The notes: generated by a model not told the origin, from the sequence alone. 64,000 bases of DNA from Rhizomicrobium sp. (GCA_037200985.1 JBBCGJ010000001.1:2518756-2582755), one strand, 5' to 3'; positions 1-10,642 are shown, numbered from the stretch's first letter. A program made the numbers and translations.

Positions 1-184
1 GGTGCTGGACGAGCGCGCCAGCCACACCGCGCCCCGGCGCCGCTTCGTCGACGAGCTGGAAGACCACATGACGGAAGAGGCGGCGGAGGAGACGCTGCGC
101 ACCGTGGTGAGCTGGGCCCGTTTCGGCGAGCTCTTCTCCTATGACGACGAAAGCGAAATGTTCGGCTTGGAGAACCCGACATAG
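1..184 (+). CDS. ABC transporter ATP-binding protein, C-terminal end (partial)
   Basis: Only the last 60 residues lie in the window; the gene enters from the left and ends with TAG at 182-184. The segment has the look of the C-terminal AAA-associated domain that follows the ATPase domain in nitrate/sulfonate/bicarbonate-type ABC ATPases, with a run like RRRFVDELEDHM and the ending WARFGELFSYDDE. That role is inferred from the tail alone, since Walker motifs are outside the window. The gene converges on the membrane-protein gene ending at 1241, from which it is now separated by an insertion sequence. Confidence 0.7.
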   Translation, partial: VLDERASHTAPRRRFVDELEDHMTEEAAEETLRTVVSWARFGELFSYDDESEMFGLENPT

Positions 185-190
185 GGGCTA

Positions 191-1241
191 GAGCGGGATG
201 ACATCAGGCTGAGTCGGATTTGGGATTCCCACGGGGTCGCGAGTCTGATTCAAGATGCTGGCTGGGAAGGAGGCCGGCATGGATGGGCAAGCCTTATTCG
301 ATGGATCTTCGCGAACGGGTTGTTGCGGCGGTTGAGCGCGAGGGACTTTCGCGGCGCCAGGCCGCGGCGCGCTTTGGCGTCAGCTACAGTGCCGTGATCG
401 CCTGGCTGAAGCGGGTTGATGCCACGGGCAGCTTCGCTCCCGGTCAGATGGGCGGCCACAAGCCAAAGACGCTTTCCGGTGCTTGGCGGGACTGGCTTGT
501 ACAGCGCTGCCGGTCTGGCGACTTCACGCTGCGCGGGCTGGTGGCGGAACTGGGCGAGCGCGGCCTGAAGGTGGACTATCGCTCGGTGTGGGCGTTCGTC
601 CACGCCGAGAAGCTCAGTCACAAAAAAAGACGCTGATCGCCGCCGAGCAGGATCGCCCGGACGTGGCGCGCCGGCGTACCCAGTGGGCGAAGTACCGCGG
701 CTGGGTCGATCCCTCCCGTCTGGTGTTCATCGACGAGACTTGGACCAAGACCAATATGGCGCCGTTGCGGGGCTGGGCGCCGGTCGGCGAAAGGCTGCGC
801 GCCAAGGTTCCGCACAAGCGCTGGAAGACCATGACCTTCCTCGCCGCCTTGCGCCAGGATCGCCTCGATGCGCCCTGGCTCATCGACGGGCCGATCAACG
901 GCGTGCGCTTCCTGCTTTATGTCGAGAAGGTGCTCGTCCCCACTCTCAAGCCCGGCGATATCGTCGTCATGGACAATCTCGGATCACACCGAAGCAAAGC
1001 CGTACGCGCCGCCATCCGAGCGGCAGGCGCAAAGCTCTTCTTCCTGCCCAAATACTCCCCCGATCTGAACCCCATCGAGCAGTTCTTCTCAAAGCTCAAG
1101 CACTGGTTGCGAAAGGCCGCGCGCCGTTCTCAAGATGCCGTCTGCAACGCCATCGGCCACGTCCTCGACACCGTCACGCCGACAGAATGCAAAAACTACT
1201 TCGAGAACTCGGGGTATGAGTAACCTAACTTCATCACGCTC
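191..1241 (+). mobile_element. IS630-family insertion sequence
   Basis: A 1,051-bp element encodes one frameshifted transposase. Imperfect terminal inverted repeats begin GAGCGGGATGACATCAGG on the left (191-215) and, read inward on the other strand, GAGCGTGATGAAGTTAGG on the right (1218-1241). Each end is flanked by the dinucleotide TA (189-190 and 1242-1243), the target duplication expected for IS630/Tc1-mariner elements. The transposase stop codon lies inside the right repeat. Both ends and the reading frames look intact, so the copy could be active. It sits between two convergent genes without damaging either. Confidence 0.9.
283..1223 (+). CDS. IS630-family transposase (programmed -1 frameshift, two frames)
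   Basis: The first frame (283-636) carries an N-terminal helix-turn-helix region (start [29 protein letters not shown]). The second frame, continuing to 1223, carries the DDE catalytic domain: [17 protein letters not shown] with the first Asp, VVMDNLGSH with the second, and the end [15 protein letters not shown] with the Glu. They join through a run of seven A at 622-628: a -1 slip turns SHKKRR-stop into [17 protein letters not shown], the usual family sequence. The start at 283 is chosen because GGAAGGAGG at 265-273 is well placed before it. A fused product of about 310 residues is normal for the family. Programmed frameshifting is established for IS630 relatives; here it is inferred from the slippery run. 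Confidence 0.88.
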
Positions 1242-1933
1242 TAGAGCCTTCCGACAGCCGCCAGCCGGATGCCGATCAGGGTGAAGACCAGCGAGCCGCC
1301 GGCGATTCCGGCGCCGAGAAGGTGCGGAGGGATGCCGACGCCGCACAGGCCCAACGCCCCGTCAAGCAGGGCGACCGCGCCCGCCGCGACGGCAAGGAGC
1401 GCGAGAAGGCGGCCGAGGCCATGCGTCCGGCTTGTCGCCAGGGCGAGCACCGCCCCCAACCCGAAGGTCGCCGTGCCGAGCAGGAACAGCGCGTCGAACA
1501 GGTTTTTGGTCGCCGGAAAGGCTGCGGGCGCCTGACGCGCCGACTGCGAGAGCGCATATCCGACAATGGAGTCCACGACCGCGAAGAGCACGGTCGAAAT
1601 CGCGATCAGGAACCAGCCCATTGCGGCGATGCCCCTGCCGCGCGCGACTTCGTGCTGGCCGAACAGCAATGCCGCGGCCGCGACCAGGACGTCGCCGAAG
1701 ACGCCGATAAGGCCGGCCAAATGCATCGTCGTGGCGCCGCGGATCGCGCCGGCGAGCGCGGCGGCTAGATCGGCGGGGACAAGCGGCATGGCCGCCGCGG
1801 GCGGCGAGACGCCGTAGAGCACACTGGTGGCAACAACGCCGGCGGCCCCCAGCGCCAGCACGACGCCACCGGCACGGATCGCGCCGCGCTGGTCCGATAC
1901 GAGGCCGGCTTGCGGCTGGTCCATGACGGTCAT
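1241..1933 (-). CDS. Multi-pass membrane protein, DUF4386-like
   Basis: A 230-residue protein that is nearly all hydrophobic, with about seven predicted membrane helices (for example around GGVVLALGAAGVVATSVLYG, residues 18-37, and helices near 80, 100, 130, 165, 180 and 205). The pattern resembles DUF4386 membrane proteins, but the match is loose and no function is known. The ATG at 1933 follows a GGGAGG ribosome site. The stop TAG uses the CTA at 1241-1243 at the insertion-sequence border; the same CTA exists on the other side (188-190), so the reading frame would end identically without the element. It is divergent from an HxlR regulator, which probably controls it. Confidence 0.6.
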   Translation of the reverse strand: MTVMDQPQAGLVSDQRGAIRAGGVVLALGAAGVVATSVLYGVSPPAAAMPLVPADLAAALAGAIRGATTMHLAGLIGVFGDVLVAAAALLFGQHEVARGRGIAAMGWFLIAISTVLFAVVDSIVGYALSQSARQAPAAFPATKNLFDALFLLGTATFGLGAVLALATSRTHGLGRLLALLAVAAGAVALLDGALGLCGVGIPPHLLGAGIAGGSLVFTLIGIRLAAVGRL

Positions 1934-1965
1934 CCTGGCCTCCCTCTTGCGCAACGCTGCATATG

Positions 1966-2006
1966 GTTGCAGAGTGCAACTATAATGCGATAGTTTCGGA
2001 ATGCAA
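1966..2006. promoter_or_regulatory. Divergent promoter/operator between membrane protein and HxlR gene
   Basis: A perfect inverted repeat GTTGCA-GAG-TGCAAC lies at 1966-1980 and a further half site ATGCAACC at 2001-2008. For the leftward gene, -35 TTGCAT (2006-2001) and -10 TATAGT (1984-1979) are 16 bases apart. For the rightward gene a TATAAT is at 1981-1986, placing transcription start only about 15 bases before the HxlR start codon. The repeat overlaps both promoters, fitting autoregulation by an HxlR protein. Binding is inferred. Confidence 0.5.
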
Positions 2007-2008
2007 CC

Positions 2009-2500
2009 ATGGCCGGAAAGACCGATCTCTCGAAGCTGAATTGCTCGCTTGCGCGCGCGTTGGCCGCCGCGGGCGACTGGTGGACGCTGCTGATCGTGCG
2101 CGACGCCTTCGCCGGACTCTCGCGCTTCGGCGAATTCCAGACGAGCCTCGGCATAGCGCGCAACATCCTGGCCGACCGCCTGGCGGCGCTGACCGCGGAA
2201 GGAATCCTCGCGCGCGAAGGCACCGCCGCGCGTCCGCGCTACGTCTTGACCAGGAAGGGCCGCGAATTGATGCCGGCGCTTGTCGCGCTGATGCAATGGG
2301 GCGACAAGTGGCAAAGCGCGAACCGCCCGCCCGTGCTGCTTTCCACCGACGGAGGCGAAGCGCTGGCCCCGGTGCAGGTGGTCACGCGCGCCGGCAAAGC
2401 GGTAAATGACGTTCGCTTCAGCCCCGGCCCCGGCGCCAACGGAAGAACCCGCCGCTTCTTCGAAGGGCGGGCCAAAGGCGATCAGTCGAGGCTTTCATAG
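2009..2500 (+). CDS. HxlR-family winged-helix transcriptional regulator
   Basis: A 163-residue protein with the HxlR/DUF24 signature: CSLARALAAAGDWWTLLIVRDAFAGLSRFGEFQTSLGIARNILADRL is read across residues 12-58 as recognition and winged-helix elements, followed by the wing (RPRYVLTRKGREL). Members bind DNA as dimers and often control a divergent neighbour, here the membrane protein ending at 1241. The first Cys near residue 12 is typical of redox-sensing members, though that role is not shown. No ribosome site precedes the ATG and the predicted leader is very short. The 3' end overlaps the convergent gene at 2482 by 19 bases. Confidence 0.87.
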   Translation: MAGKTDLSKLNCSLARALAAAGDWWTLLIVRDAFAGLSRFGEFQTSLGIARNILADRLAALTAEGILAREGTAARPRYVLTRKGRELMPALVALMQWGDKWQSANRPPVLLSTDGGEALAPVQVVTRAGKAVNDVRFSPGPGANGRTRRFFEGRAKGDQSRLS

Positions 2501-3351
2501 GCCCGAAGCGTCCGCAGCGCGTCGATGGTTCGGATGCCCCGCCACTCGAGTTCGACGCCCGGGCTGATCGGGTCCCAGGAGATCGGCCAGCCGCCGTCGT
2601 CCTTCTGCTTCGCCGCCAGGGCCTTCAAATGCCTGTCGATCACGGCATCGGAGAACAGCTTACGGCACGGGCTTTGCGGAGACGGCGCCCATTCGAGCGG
2701 CAAGTGCACATAGCCGACCGCGTCGGGATCGTGCTCGACCACGCCCGGCGCCGCGACGCGATCCAAGACGTCGCGCATCGCGGTATCCGCCCGCGCGCGA
2801 TCCGGCACGTGCTCGAGGAAGGCCAGCACCGGCATCAATTCGTGGAATTCGGTTCGGTGGATTTTCGCGATCGACTTCCAGCAGAAGGCGCTCGCCGGCA
2901 CGATCCAGTGATGCTCGACGCGATGCTTGAGCAGAACGCCGAGAATGGCGGCCGTCGGATTCACATTCGCCGGCGGATCGGCTTCGCACTCCCACCAGGG
3001 CGCGTGCGGAAATTCGTTCACCGAGGGCAGCACGAAGGGCACGCCGCCTTCATGCGTCGATATCTTCGCCAGAAAATCGCACGCGCCGAGCGCCAGTTGC
3101 CGGTCGAACGCGCCGACCGCATCCATCGTTTCGAGCGCGAATTGCACGTCGACCGGCTGGCTCGCGGGATCGCGCTTGTCCGGCTCCAGCGCCTGACCGA
3201 AGCCGCCATCCGTGTTGCGATAGGCGGCCAGCGCGGTGACGACCGCCGATGCCGGCCCGCCATCGAATTCCGCTTCGAAGCGCCGCCGCTCCAACAGCCG
3301 CGCGTTGCGCAGGACGAAATCCCGGGCCTTCGCGAGCACATTTGCCTCCAT
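2482..3351 (-). CDS. Alpha/alpha-toroid (terpene cyclase/prenyltransferase-like) hypothetical protein
   Basis: A 289-residue soluble protein. It contains repeated QW-like elements such as YRNTDGGFGQALEPD near residue 48 and KQKDDGGWPISWDP near 255, which resemble the repeated helices of the squalene-cyclase/prenyltransferase toroid fold. No DXDD or other catalytic motif of cyclases is visible, so an enzymatic role cannot be claimed. The start MEANVLAKARDF at 3351 is preferred; a TTG two codons upstream (3357) is possible. It lies tail to tail with the HxlR gene and upstream in the same direction is a PhyH dioxygenase, 36 bases away, which suggests co-transcription. Confidence 0.6.
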   Translation of the reverse strand: MEANVLAKARDFVLRNARLLERRRFEAEFDGGPASAVVTALAAYRNTDGGFGQALEPDKRDPASQPVDVQFALETMDAVGAFDRQLALGACDFLAKISTHEGGVPFVLPSVNEFPHAPWWECEADPPANVNPTAAILGVLLKHRVEHHWIVPASAFCWKSIAKIHRTEFHELMPVLAFLEHVPDRARADTAMRDVLDRVAAPGVVEHDPDAVGYVHLPLEWAPSPQSPCRKLFSDAVIDRHLKALAAKQKDDGGWPISWDPISPGVELEWRGIRTIDALRTLRAYESLD

Positions 3352-3387
3352 CGCCAAAAGAACGAATAGAGAACAAATGCCGCCGAG

Positions 3388-4254
3388 TCAAGCCGGCCGA
3401 TAAGGCGACAGGTCCATCTCGGGATAACGCGCCTGCACGTCGGCGAGCGTCTGCGCGTTCCAGTAGTCGCTGCCGGCGGGCGGCCAGCCGAACAGGTCGC
3501 GCTGGCGCGGCGTCATTCTGGTCATCGCCTCGTCCCACGCCTTCTTCTCCGAATGGTCCGGCCAAGCGAGCTTGCCCTGCCAGCGCCATTCGCGCGTCTT
3601 GAAATCGGTGAGGATCGCGAAGCGCGCACGGTTCTCCGCCGTGAAGTTCGAGCCGCGATGGAAGACGTCGGTCTTGTAGACCATCAGGCTGCCGGCCGGC
3701 CCCTCGATCGAGACCTCCTTGTCGAAATATTCCCCGAACGTCGTCCGCGCCTTGCCGATCGGCACGTCGCGGGTTTCGGACAGCGGCACGACCTTGGTCG
3801 GGCCGTCCTTCGACGTCACGTCCGACAGGAGGATGAACGTCGTCATCTGCGCGTTGCGGCCGTCGGCGCGCGGCACGACGATGGTGTGGTTGCGATAGTC
3901 GCGGTGGTGAAACTGGTCGTAGTTCACCGCGCCGGAATATTTCGCCCACAATTCGCTCTTGTAGAGATCGATCTCCTTGATGCCGTGAAAACGCTCCGCC
4001 GCGTCGATCAGGTCGGGATAGACCGCGAGCCGGCTCAGTTCCCAGCGGTCGAAGGGAAAGAGCTGGATGCCGGAGAATTGCGACTTGCCGTATTTCGGAT
4101 ATTTCGACGGATCGGCGAAATAGTCCTCGGGCTTGGGATGGATGGTCCACAGCGCCTCGCGCGCCTCCGCGAGCGCGTCCTTGTCGATGAAATTCTCCAC
4201 CACGGTGAAGCCGCGATCCCAGATCTCGGCGAGCTTTGCGTCCGATACGCGCAT
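3388..4254 (-). CDS. Phytanoyl-CoA dioxygenase (PhyH) family protein
   Basis: A 288-residue member of the Fe(II)/2-oxoglutarate oxygenase superfamily, PhyH type. The iron ligands are visible as HHRDY (His and Asp of HxD, about residue 117) and the distal His in DVFHRGSNFTAENRAR (about 198), whose Arg would bind 2-oxoglutarate. The C-terminal part with MTPRQRDLFGWPP and a final YPEMDLSPYRP is well kept in bacterial relatives of unknown substrate. The start MRVSDAKL at 4254 is chosen because the frame upstream to 4317 does not look protein-like. The substrate is unknown. The downstream gene at 2482-3351 runs in the same direction. Confidence 0.82.
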   Translation of the reverse strand: MRVSDAKLAEIWDRGFTVVENFIDKDALAEAREALWTIHPKPEDYFADPSKYPKYGKSQFSGIQLFPFDRWELSRLAVYPDLIDAAERFHGIKEIDLYKSELWAKYSGAVNYDQFHHRDYRNHTIVVPRADGRNAQMTTFILLSDVTSKDGPTKVVPLSETRDVPIGKARTTFGEYFDKEVSIEGPAGSLMVYKTDVFHRGSNFTAENRARFAILTDFKTREWRWQGKLAWPDHSEKKAWDEAMTRMTPRQRDLFGWPPAGSDYWNAQTLADVQARYPEMDLSPYRPA

Positions 4255-4423
4255 GATCCTAGCCTTCGTGCAGGTTCCACATCGCTGTGGCGTTCCGGTT
4301 CCCAAGAAATATATCAATCATATCCGCCCGATTTTGAACACATCAAGTTCCGCTTCGCGCCGCAAACGATGCGTTGTCATGGGGTCGAACGGGGCATCCA
4401 CCAATACAGCACGGAGGATGCCA

Positions 4424-4591
4424 ATGCCCGACTATGAGATTCGCCTGTTTCATTCCGACGGCTCGCTTGCCCTCGTCCATGTCTGCCATCACGACGGCGA
4501 CGACGCCGCCCACGAGCATGCCAGGCGGCTGTTGCACGACCTGTCGCGCTATGAAATTCGCCGCGCCGGCGAGCCGGCCGTCGACAGATGA
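4424..4591 (+). CDS. Small conserved protein, DUF6894-like
   Basis: A 55-residue protein starting MPDYEIRLFHSDGSLALV, preceded by GGAGG at 4413-4417. It is acidic and His-rich (VCHHDGDDAAHEHARRLL) and ends with a short YEIRR strand. The plan beta strand, beta strand, helix, beta strand matches the very common small alphaproteobacterial DUF6894 proteins, whose function is unknown. It stands alone between two minus-strand genes, so it must have its own promoter. Confidence 0.7.
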   Translation: MPDYEIRLFHSDGSLALVHVCHHDGDDAAHEHARRLLHDLSRYEIRRAGEPAVDR

Positions 4592-4653
4592 CGGCACACG
4601 CACGCGCCAGGCGGCGAAGACGGATATTCGCCGGCCTCACGGCCAAGATGCGA

Positions 4654-6405
4654 TCACGCCGCTTCGCCGTGGCGGAATTTATCCAGGCGGTGCTCCTGCG
4701 CGATATAGGCCTGCGCCGCGTCGGTGTGGAACAGCTCGCGCTCTTCCTCCTCGTCGGTCACGGGCGTCAGCGCGAGGTCGGTGTATTCGAGCTTTTTGGG
4801 GTCGTGCTTGACCTTGAGATATTCGCGCCGCAGCCGCAGATAGAGCGAGCCCCATTTGAACAGCTTGGCGAGGGTCTCGGCGTAGTAGGCCGGATAGAAG
4901 GCGAGCGGCGATACGATGGGAAAGCCCGGCCGGCGCGCGGTGCGGAATTTGCGGCGCAGGAAGCCGCTTTCCAGCGGATGGATATGCTCGATTCTGATGC
5001 TCCCTGAGAACCAGGTGGCGAGGAACAGCGCGTTGCTGGCATTGGCCTTCATCGCCGCGGCGCGCCTGATCACCGTCACGATGTGCTCGTCGGTGTAATA
5101 GTTCTCCCAGGCCTGGTCGTAGGCCGCCTTCCAGTCCGCCTGGCTCATCCGGGAATGCGCCGTGGTCAGGTGATTGAGGTCGTATTTGTTGAGGTCGGGG
5201 TCCATCGCCACGCCGGCGCGGGACAGCTTCTGGTGATCCTCCGAGCCCGGCAGCGGCGTCAGGAAGAAGAACTCCAGCAGATCGACGGGAAGCTCGCGCT
5301 TTATCACCTCGATGTCGTTCATCACCGATTCCAGCGTGTCGTTGGGAAAGCCGATGATATAGCCGGCATAGGTGAGGACGCGCGCGTTCTTCCAGGCGAG
5401 CAGCATCTTCCTGTATTCGGTGATCTTGTTCTGCCGCTTCTTGGCCCCCATCAGGTTCGCGGGATTGATGTTCTCCAGCCCGATGAAGACGCGCTTGACG
5501 CCGGCGCGCGCCGCCTTCTCCACGAAGTTCGGCAGCTTGTGGCACAGCGTATCGACCTGGATGATGATGCCGATCGGCATCTTCTCCACCTCACGCAGAT
5601 GGATCAGCCGGTCGAGGATCGGCTCCCAGTCCTTGTTGCGCGCGAAATTGTCGTCGGTGATGAAGAAGCTGCGCGCGCCCTGGGCGACGTTGGCGCGCAC
5701 GATGCGCTCGACGTCGTCGGGCGAGCGCCGCCGCGACTTGCGACCCTGCACGTTGATGATGGTGCAGAACGAGCATTGATAGGGGCAGCCGCGCCCGGCG
5801 TCGAAGCTGGTGACGCCGCCGGCGGTGCGCACGACCTTGTCGGAATGCAGGAAAGGGATCGGTGTGCCCTCGATCGCGGGCAGGTCGTCCATGAAATTGT
5901 AAAGCGGCTTCAGCGCGTGGGCGGCCGCGTCGCGCAGCACCATCTCCATCCGTCCCTCGGACTCGCCGGCGAACAGCGACAGGCCCATGGCGCGCGCCGC
6001 GTCGAGATGGGCGTCCTTGCCGGCCAGCATGCTGAGCACGCCGGAAACGTGGAAGCCGCCGATCGCGACCTGGATGCCGCGCGCCTTGAGGGGGCGGGCG
6101 ATATCGAGCGCGCGGGGAAACTGGTTCGACTGCACGCCCACCAGCATCACCATGCCGTCGCCGGCCCGTTCGATGCGCCGGGCGATCTCGTCCGGCTTGA
6201 TCAGCGTGTTGCATTCGTCATGCGCGTGGATTTCGATCCCGACACCGTCGCCCAGCACATGCCGCTCGGCGCAGTCCATCGCGAGGCCGTGCAGCGACGC
6301 CAGCGTGTTCGAGGGGATGGCGGAGCGGTACCACTGGATGACGTAACCGTCATCGTCGTAATGCGACGGCTTGACCAGGACCAGGCAGAATTTGCGCGAA
6401 ACCAT
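4654..6405 (-). CDS. B12-binding-domain radical SAM protein
   Basis: A 583-residue protein. The N-terminal 150 residues resemble a cobalamin-binding Rossmann domain (for example VMLVGVQSNQFPRALDIARPLKARG, then a GGFHVSG turn). The radical SAM core begins with the cluster motif CPYQCSFC near residue 211 (CxxxCxxC), followed by TDDNFARNKDW, GLENINP and IIGFPNDT. The C-terminal 200 residues have the hydrophobic and basic make-up of family members whose reaction is unknown. It probably binds a 4Fe-4S cluster, S-adenosylmethionine and possibly cobalamin. It lies downstream of ilvC in the same direction but is separated from its short companion ORF by about 100 bases that hold a possible promoter (TTGCCT, 16 bases, TATACG). 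Confidence 0.85.
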   Translation of the reverse strand: MVSRKFCLVLVKPSHYDDDGYVIQWYRSAIPSNTLASLHGLAMDCAERHVLGDGVGIEIHAHDECNTLIKPDEIARRIERAGDGMVMLVGVQSNQFPRALDIARPLKARGIQVAIGGFHVSGVLSMLAGKDAHLDAARAMGLSLFAGESEGRMEMVLRDAAAHALKPLYNFMDDLPAIEGTPIPFLHSDKVVRTAGGVTSFDAGRGCPYQCSFCTIINVQGRKSRRRSPDDVERIVRANVAQGARSFFITDDNFARNKDWEPILDRLIHLREVEKMPIGIIIQVDTLCHKLPNFVEKAARAGVKRVFIGLENINPANLMGAKKRQNKITEYRKMLLAWKNARVLTYAGYIIGFPNDTLESVMNDIEVIKRELPVDLLEFFFLTPLPGSEDHQKLSRAGVAMDPDLNKYDLNHLTTAHSRMSQADWKAAYDQAWENYYTDEHIVTVIRRAAAMKANASNALFLATWFSGSIRIEHIHPLESGFLRRKFRTARRPGFPIVSPLAFYPAYYAETLAKLFKWGSLYLRLRREYLKVKHDPKKLEYTDLALTPVTDEEEERELFHTDAAQAYIAQEHRLDKFRHGEAA

Positions 6406-6505
6406 GCCGTAAGCCCCCCAAGGAAGATTACGTATAGTTCATGTTGCTAGGCAGGCAAAGGCACCCACCCACACGTTCATCGGCCGATGAATTCGCTTTG
6501 GCGGT

Positions 6506-8268
<1,763 letters not shown>

Positions 8269-8272
<4 letters not shown>

Positions 8273-8790
8273 ATCGCCTCCGGGCCGCGGCTGATGGCGG
8301 CGACGCCGGTGCGGCTGACGTCGATCAGGCCCAGGGGCCGCATCAGGTCGATGAACTGGTCGATCTTGAACGGCGCGCCGGTGATCTCGAACACGAAGCT
8401 CGAATGCGTCGTGTCCACGACATGGGCGCGGAAGATCTCGCCGATGCGCATCGCCTCGACCCGGCGCTCGCCCGTTCCCGCGACCTTCACCAGCGCCATC
8501 TCGCGCTCGATCCCCGGCGCCGAGGTCGTCCAGTTGACGACGCGGTGCACCGGAACGAGACGGCGCAGTTGCGCCTCGATCTGCTCGATCACCTCGGGCG
8601 TGCCGGAGGTCACGACCGTGATGCGCGAGGTATGCGCGGCGTGATCGACCTCGGCGACGGTCAGCGATTCGATGTTGTAGCCGCGGCCGGAGAACAGCCC
8701 GACCACGCGCGCGAGCACGCCCGCTTCGTTGTCGACAAGCACGGCGATGGTGTGGCGCTCGATCTTCGGCACTTTCACGGCAACGCTCAC
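8269..8790 (-). CDS. ilvN: Acetolactate synthase, small (regulatory) subunit
   Basis: A 173-residue regulatory subunit of acetohydroxyacid synthase. The N-terminal ACT domain is clear (HTIAVLVDNEAGVLARVVG, residues 11-29, with the FSGRGYNIESL continuation), and it binds valine for feedback inhibition in characterised members. The C-terminal ALS_ss_C domain includes VKVAGTGERRVEAMRIGEIF and the conserved end GVAAISRG. The GTG start at 8790 overlaps the ilvB stop (GTGA), giving a 4-base overlap typical of coupled subunits. A later in-frame GTG exists, but the overlap favours this start. Confidence 0.95.
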
Positions 8791-10604
8791 ACCAGCATCT
8801 TTCCTTCGTCGGAGACCTTGGTCCCCTCCTCTTCCGAGTCGCACAGGATCATCGCGTTGTGCGCGGCGCCGGATGGGATCATCGGATAGCAGTTCTCCTT
8901 CGGGTCCACCCGAACGTCGAACAGCACCGGCCGGCGCACGTCGATCATCTCCAGGATCTTGGCGTCGAGTTCGGCCGGCGTGTCGGCGCGCAGGCCGACG
9001 CCGCCATAAGCCTCCGCCAGCTTCACGAAATCGGGCAGCGCCTCGGAATAGGAATGCGAATAGCGCCCGCCATGCAGCAATTGCTGCCACTGGCGCACCA
9101 TGCCCATGTATTCGTTGTTCAGGATGAATATCTTGATCGGCAGGTCGTACTGCACCGCCGTCGACATCTCCTGCATCGTCATCTGCACGCTGGCCTCGCC
9201 GGCGATGTCGATCACGAGCGCGTCCGGATGGGCCATCTGCACGCCGACCGCGGCGGGAAGGCCATAGCCCATCGTGCCGAGGCCGCCGGACGTCATCCAG
9301 CGGTTCGGCTCCTCGAACTTGAAGCGCTGCGCCGCCCACATCTGGTGCTGACCGACCTCGGTCGTGACATAGACGTCGCGCCCGCGCGTCAGCGCATAGA
9401 GCCGGTCGATGGCGTATTGCGGCTTGATCAGCGTATCGGAGTTCTTGAAGTCGAGCGATTTCGTCTCGCGCCAGTGGTCGATCTCGGCCCACCACGCCTT
9501 GAGCGCGGCGCGGTCCACCTTCTTCTTCTGCGTCTTCCAGAAATGCAGCATCTCGCGCAGCGCCTTGGTGGCATCGGCCACGATGGGCACGTCAACGCGG
9601 ACGTTCTTGTTGATCTGCGCCGCGTCGATATCGAGATGGATCTTCTTGGACTCCGGCGAGAACAGGTCGATCTTGCCGGTGACGCGGTCGTCGAAGCGCG
9701 CGCCCAGGCAGATCATCACGTCGCAATCGTGCATCGCGTTGTTGGACTCGTAGGTCCCGTGCATGCCGACGAGGCCCAGCCATTGCGGATCGGTCGCGGG
9801 AAAGGCGCCCAGCCCCATCAGCGTCGAGGTGATCGGAAAGCCCGTGAGCCTGACCAGCTCGCGCAGCAGCTTCGAAGCCTCGGGCCCGGAATTGACGATG
9901 CCGCCGCCGGTGTAGAACAAGGGCTTCTTCGCATTCGCCATCAGCTCGATCGCTTTCACGATCGCCGACAATTCGGGCTCGGTGCGCGGCTTGTAGGTGC
10001 GGTGGCGCACCGACTCCGGCGAGAGATAAGGCCCCTTCCTGAATTGCACGTCCTTGGGGATGTCGACCACGACCGGCCCGGGCCGCCCCGTGGTGGCGAT
10101 CTGGAAGGCCTCGTGCATGACGCGGGAGAGATCGTTCACGTCCTTCACCAGCCAATTGTGCTTGGTGCAGGCCCGGGTGATGCCGACCGTGTCGGCCTCC
10201 TGGAAGGCGTCGGTGCCGATGAGATGCGTCGCGACCTGGCCGGTCAGGACGACGAGCGGGATGGAATCCATCAGCGCGTCGGTCAGGCCCGTCACCGCGT
10301 TGGTCGCGCCCGGACCGCTGGTCACCAGCACCACGCCGGGCTTGCCGGTGGAGCGGGCATAGCCTTCCGCCGCATGCACCGCACCCTGCTCGTGCCGCAC
10401 CAGGACATGGGTGACGCCTTCCGCCGCGAACAGCGCGTCGTAGATCGGCAGCACCGCGCCGCCGGGATAGCCGAAGATGTGCTTGACGCCCTGATCCTTC
10501 AGCGCGCGGATCACCATCTCGGCGCCCGAAAGCTCGATCGCGCCCGTGGGGGCTCCCGAGTATTTTTCCAACCCGCTGGCGGGGGCGTTTGCGTCTTTGT
10601 CCAT
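8787..10604 (-). CDS. ilvB: Acetolactate synthase, large (catalytic) subunit
   Basis: The thiamine-diphosphate-dependent catalytic subunit, 605 residues from the ATG at 10604. It condenses pyruvate with pyruvate or 2-oxobutyrate. N-terminal ThDP-pyrimidine domain: GYPGGAVLPIYDAL, with the catalytic Glu in VRHEQGAVHAAEGYAR. Central FAD-site domain: GLVGMHGTY. C-terminal ThDP-diphosphate domain: GGLGTMGYGLPAAVG and IAGEASVQMTMQEM to NNEYMGMVRQWQ. A GTG at 10634 is possible but lies directly after the T tract of the attenuator hairpin, so I prefer the ATG. The gene is preceded by a leader peptide and terminator, consistent with attenuation by branched-chain amino acids. Confidence 0.95.
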   Translation of the reverse strand: MDKDANAPASGLEKYSGAPTGAIELSGAEMVIRALKDQGVKHIFGYPGGAVLPIYDALFAAEGVTHVLVRHEQGAVHAAEGYARSTGKPGVVLVTSGPGATNAVTGLTDALMDSIPLVVLTGQVATHLIGTDAFQEADTVGITRACTKHNWLVKDVNDLSRVMHEAFQIATTGRPGPVVVDIPKDVQFRKGPYLSPESVRHRTYKPRTEPELSAIVKAIELMANAKKPLFYTGGGIVNSGPEASKLLRELVRLTGFPITSTLMGLGAFPATDPQWLGLVGMHGTYESNNAMHDCDVMICLGARFDDRVTGKIDLFSPESKKIHLDIDAAQINKNVRVDVPIVADATKALREMLHFWKTQKKKVDRAALKAWWAEIDHWRETKSLDFKNSDTLIKPQYAIDRLYALTRGRDVYVTTEVGQHQMWAAQRFKFEEPNRWMTSGGLGTMGYGLPAAVGVQMAHPDALVIDIAGEASVQMTMQEMSTAVQYDLPIKIFILNNEYMGMVRQWQQLLHGGRYSHSYSEALPDFVKLAEAYGGVGLRADTPAELDAKILEMIDVRRPVLFDVRVDPKENCYPMIPSGAAHNAMILCDSEEEGTKVSDEGKMLV

Positions 10605-10642
10605 CGTCGTCGTCTTCAAGGTGAGGTGGGCCACAAAAGATT

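Noticed and set aside
1241..1933. Membrane protein gene truncated by the IS630 element
   Set aside because: The same CTA (stop) lies on both sides of the element, so the gene would end at the same codon without it.
5083..6450. A 455-codon plus-strand frame opposite the radical SAM gene
   Set aside because: Low-complexity, Arg/Gln/His-rich shadow frame; the minus strand has the radical SAM motif and a proper start.
10605..10634. GTG at 10634 as the ilvB start
   Set aside because: It directly follows the terminator T tract and gives ten extra residues that are not typical; the ATG at 10604 is a better fit. Kept as an alternative only.
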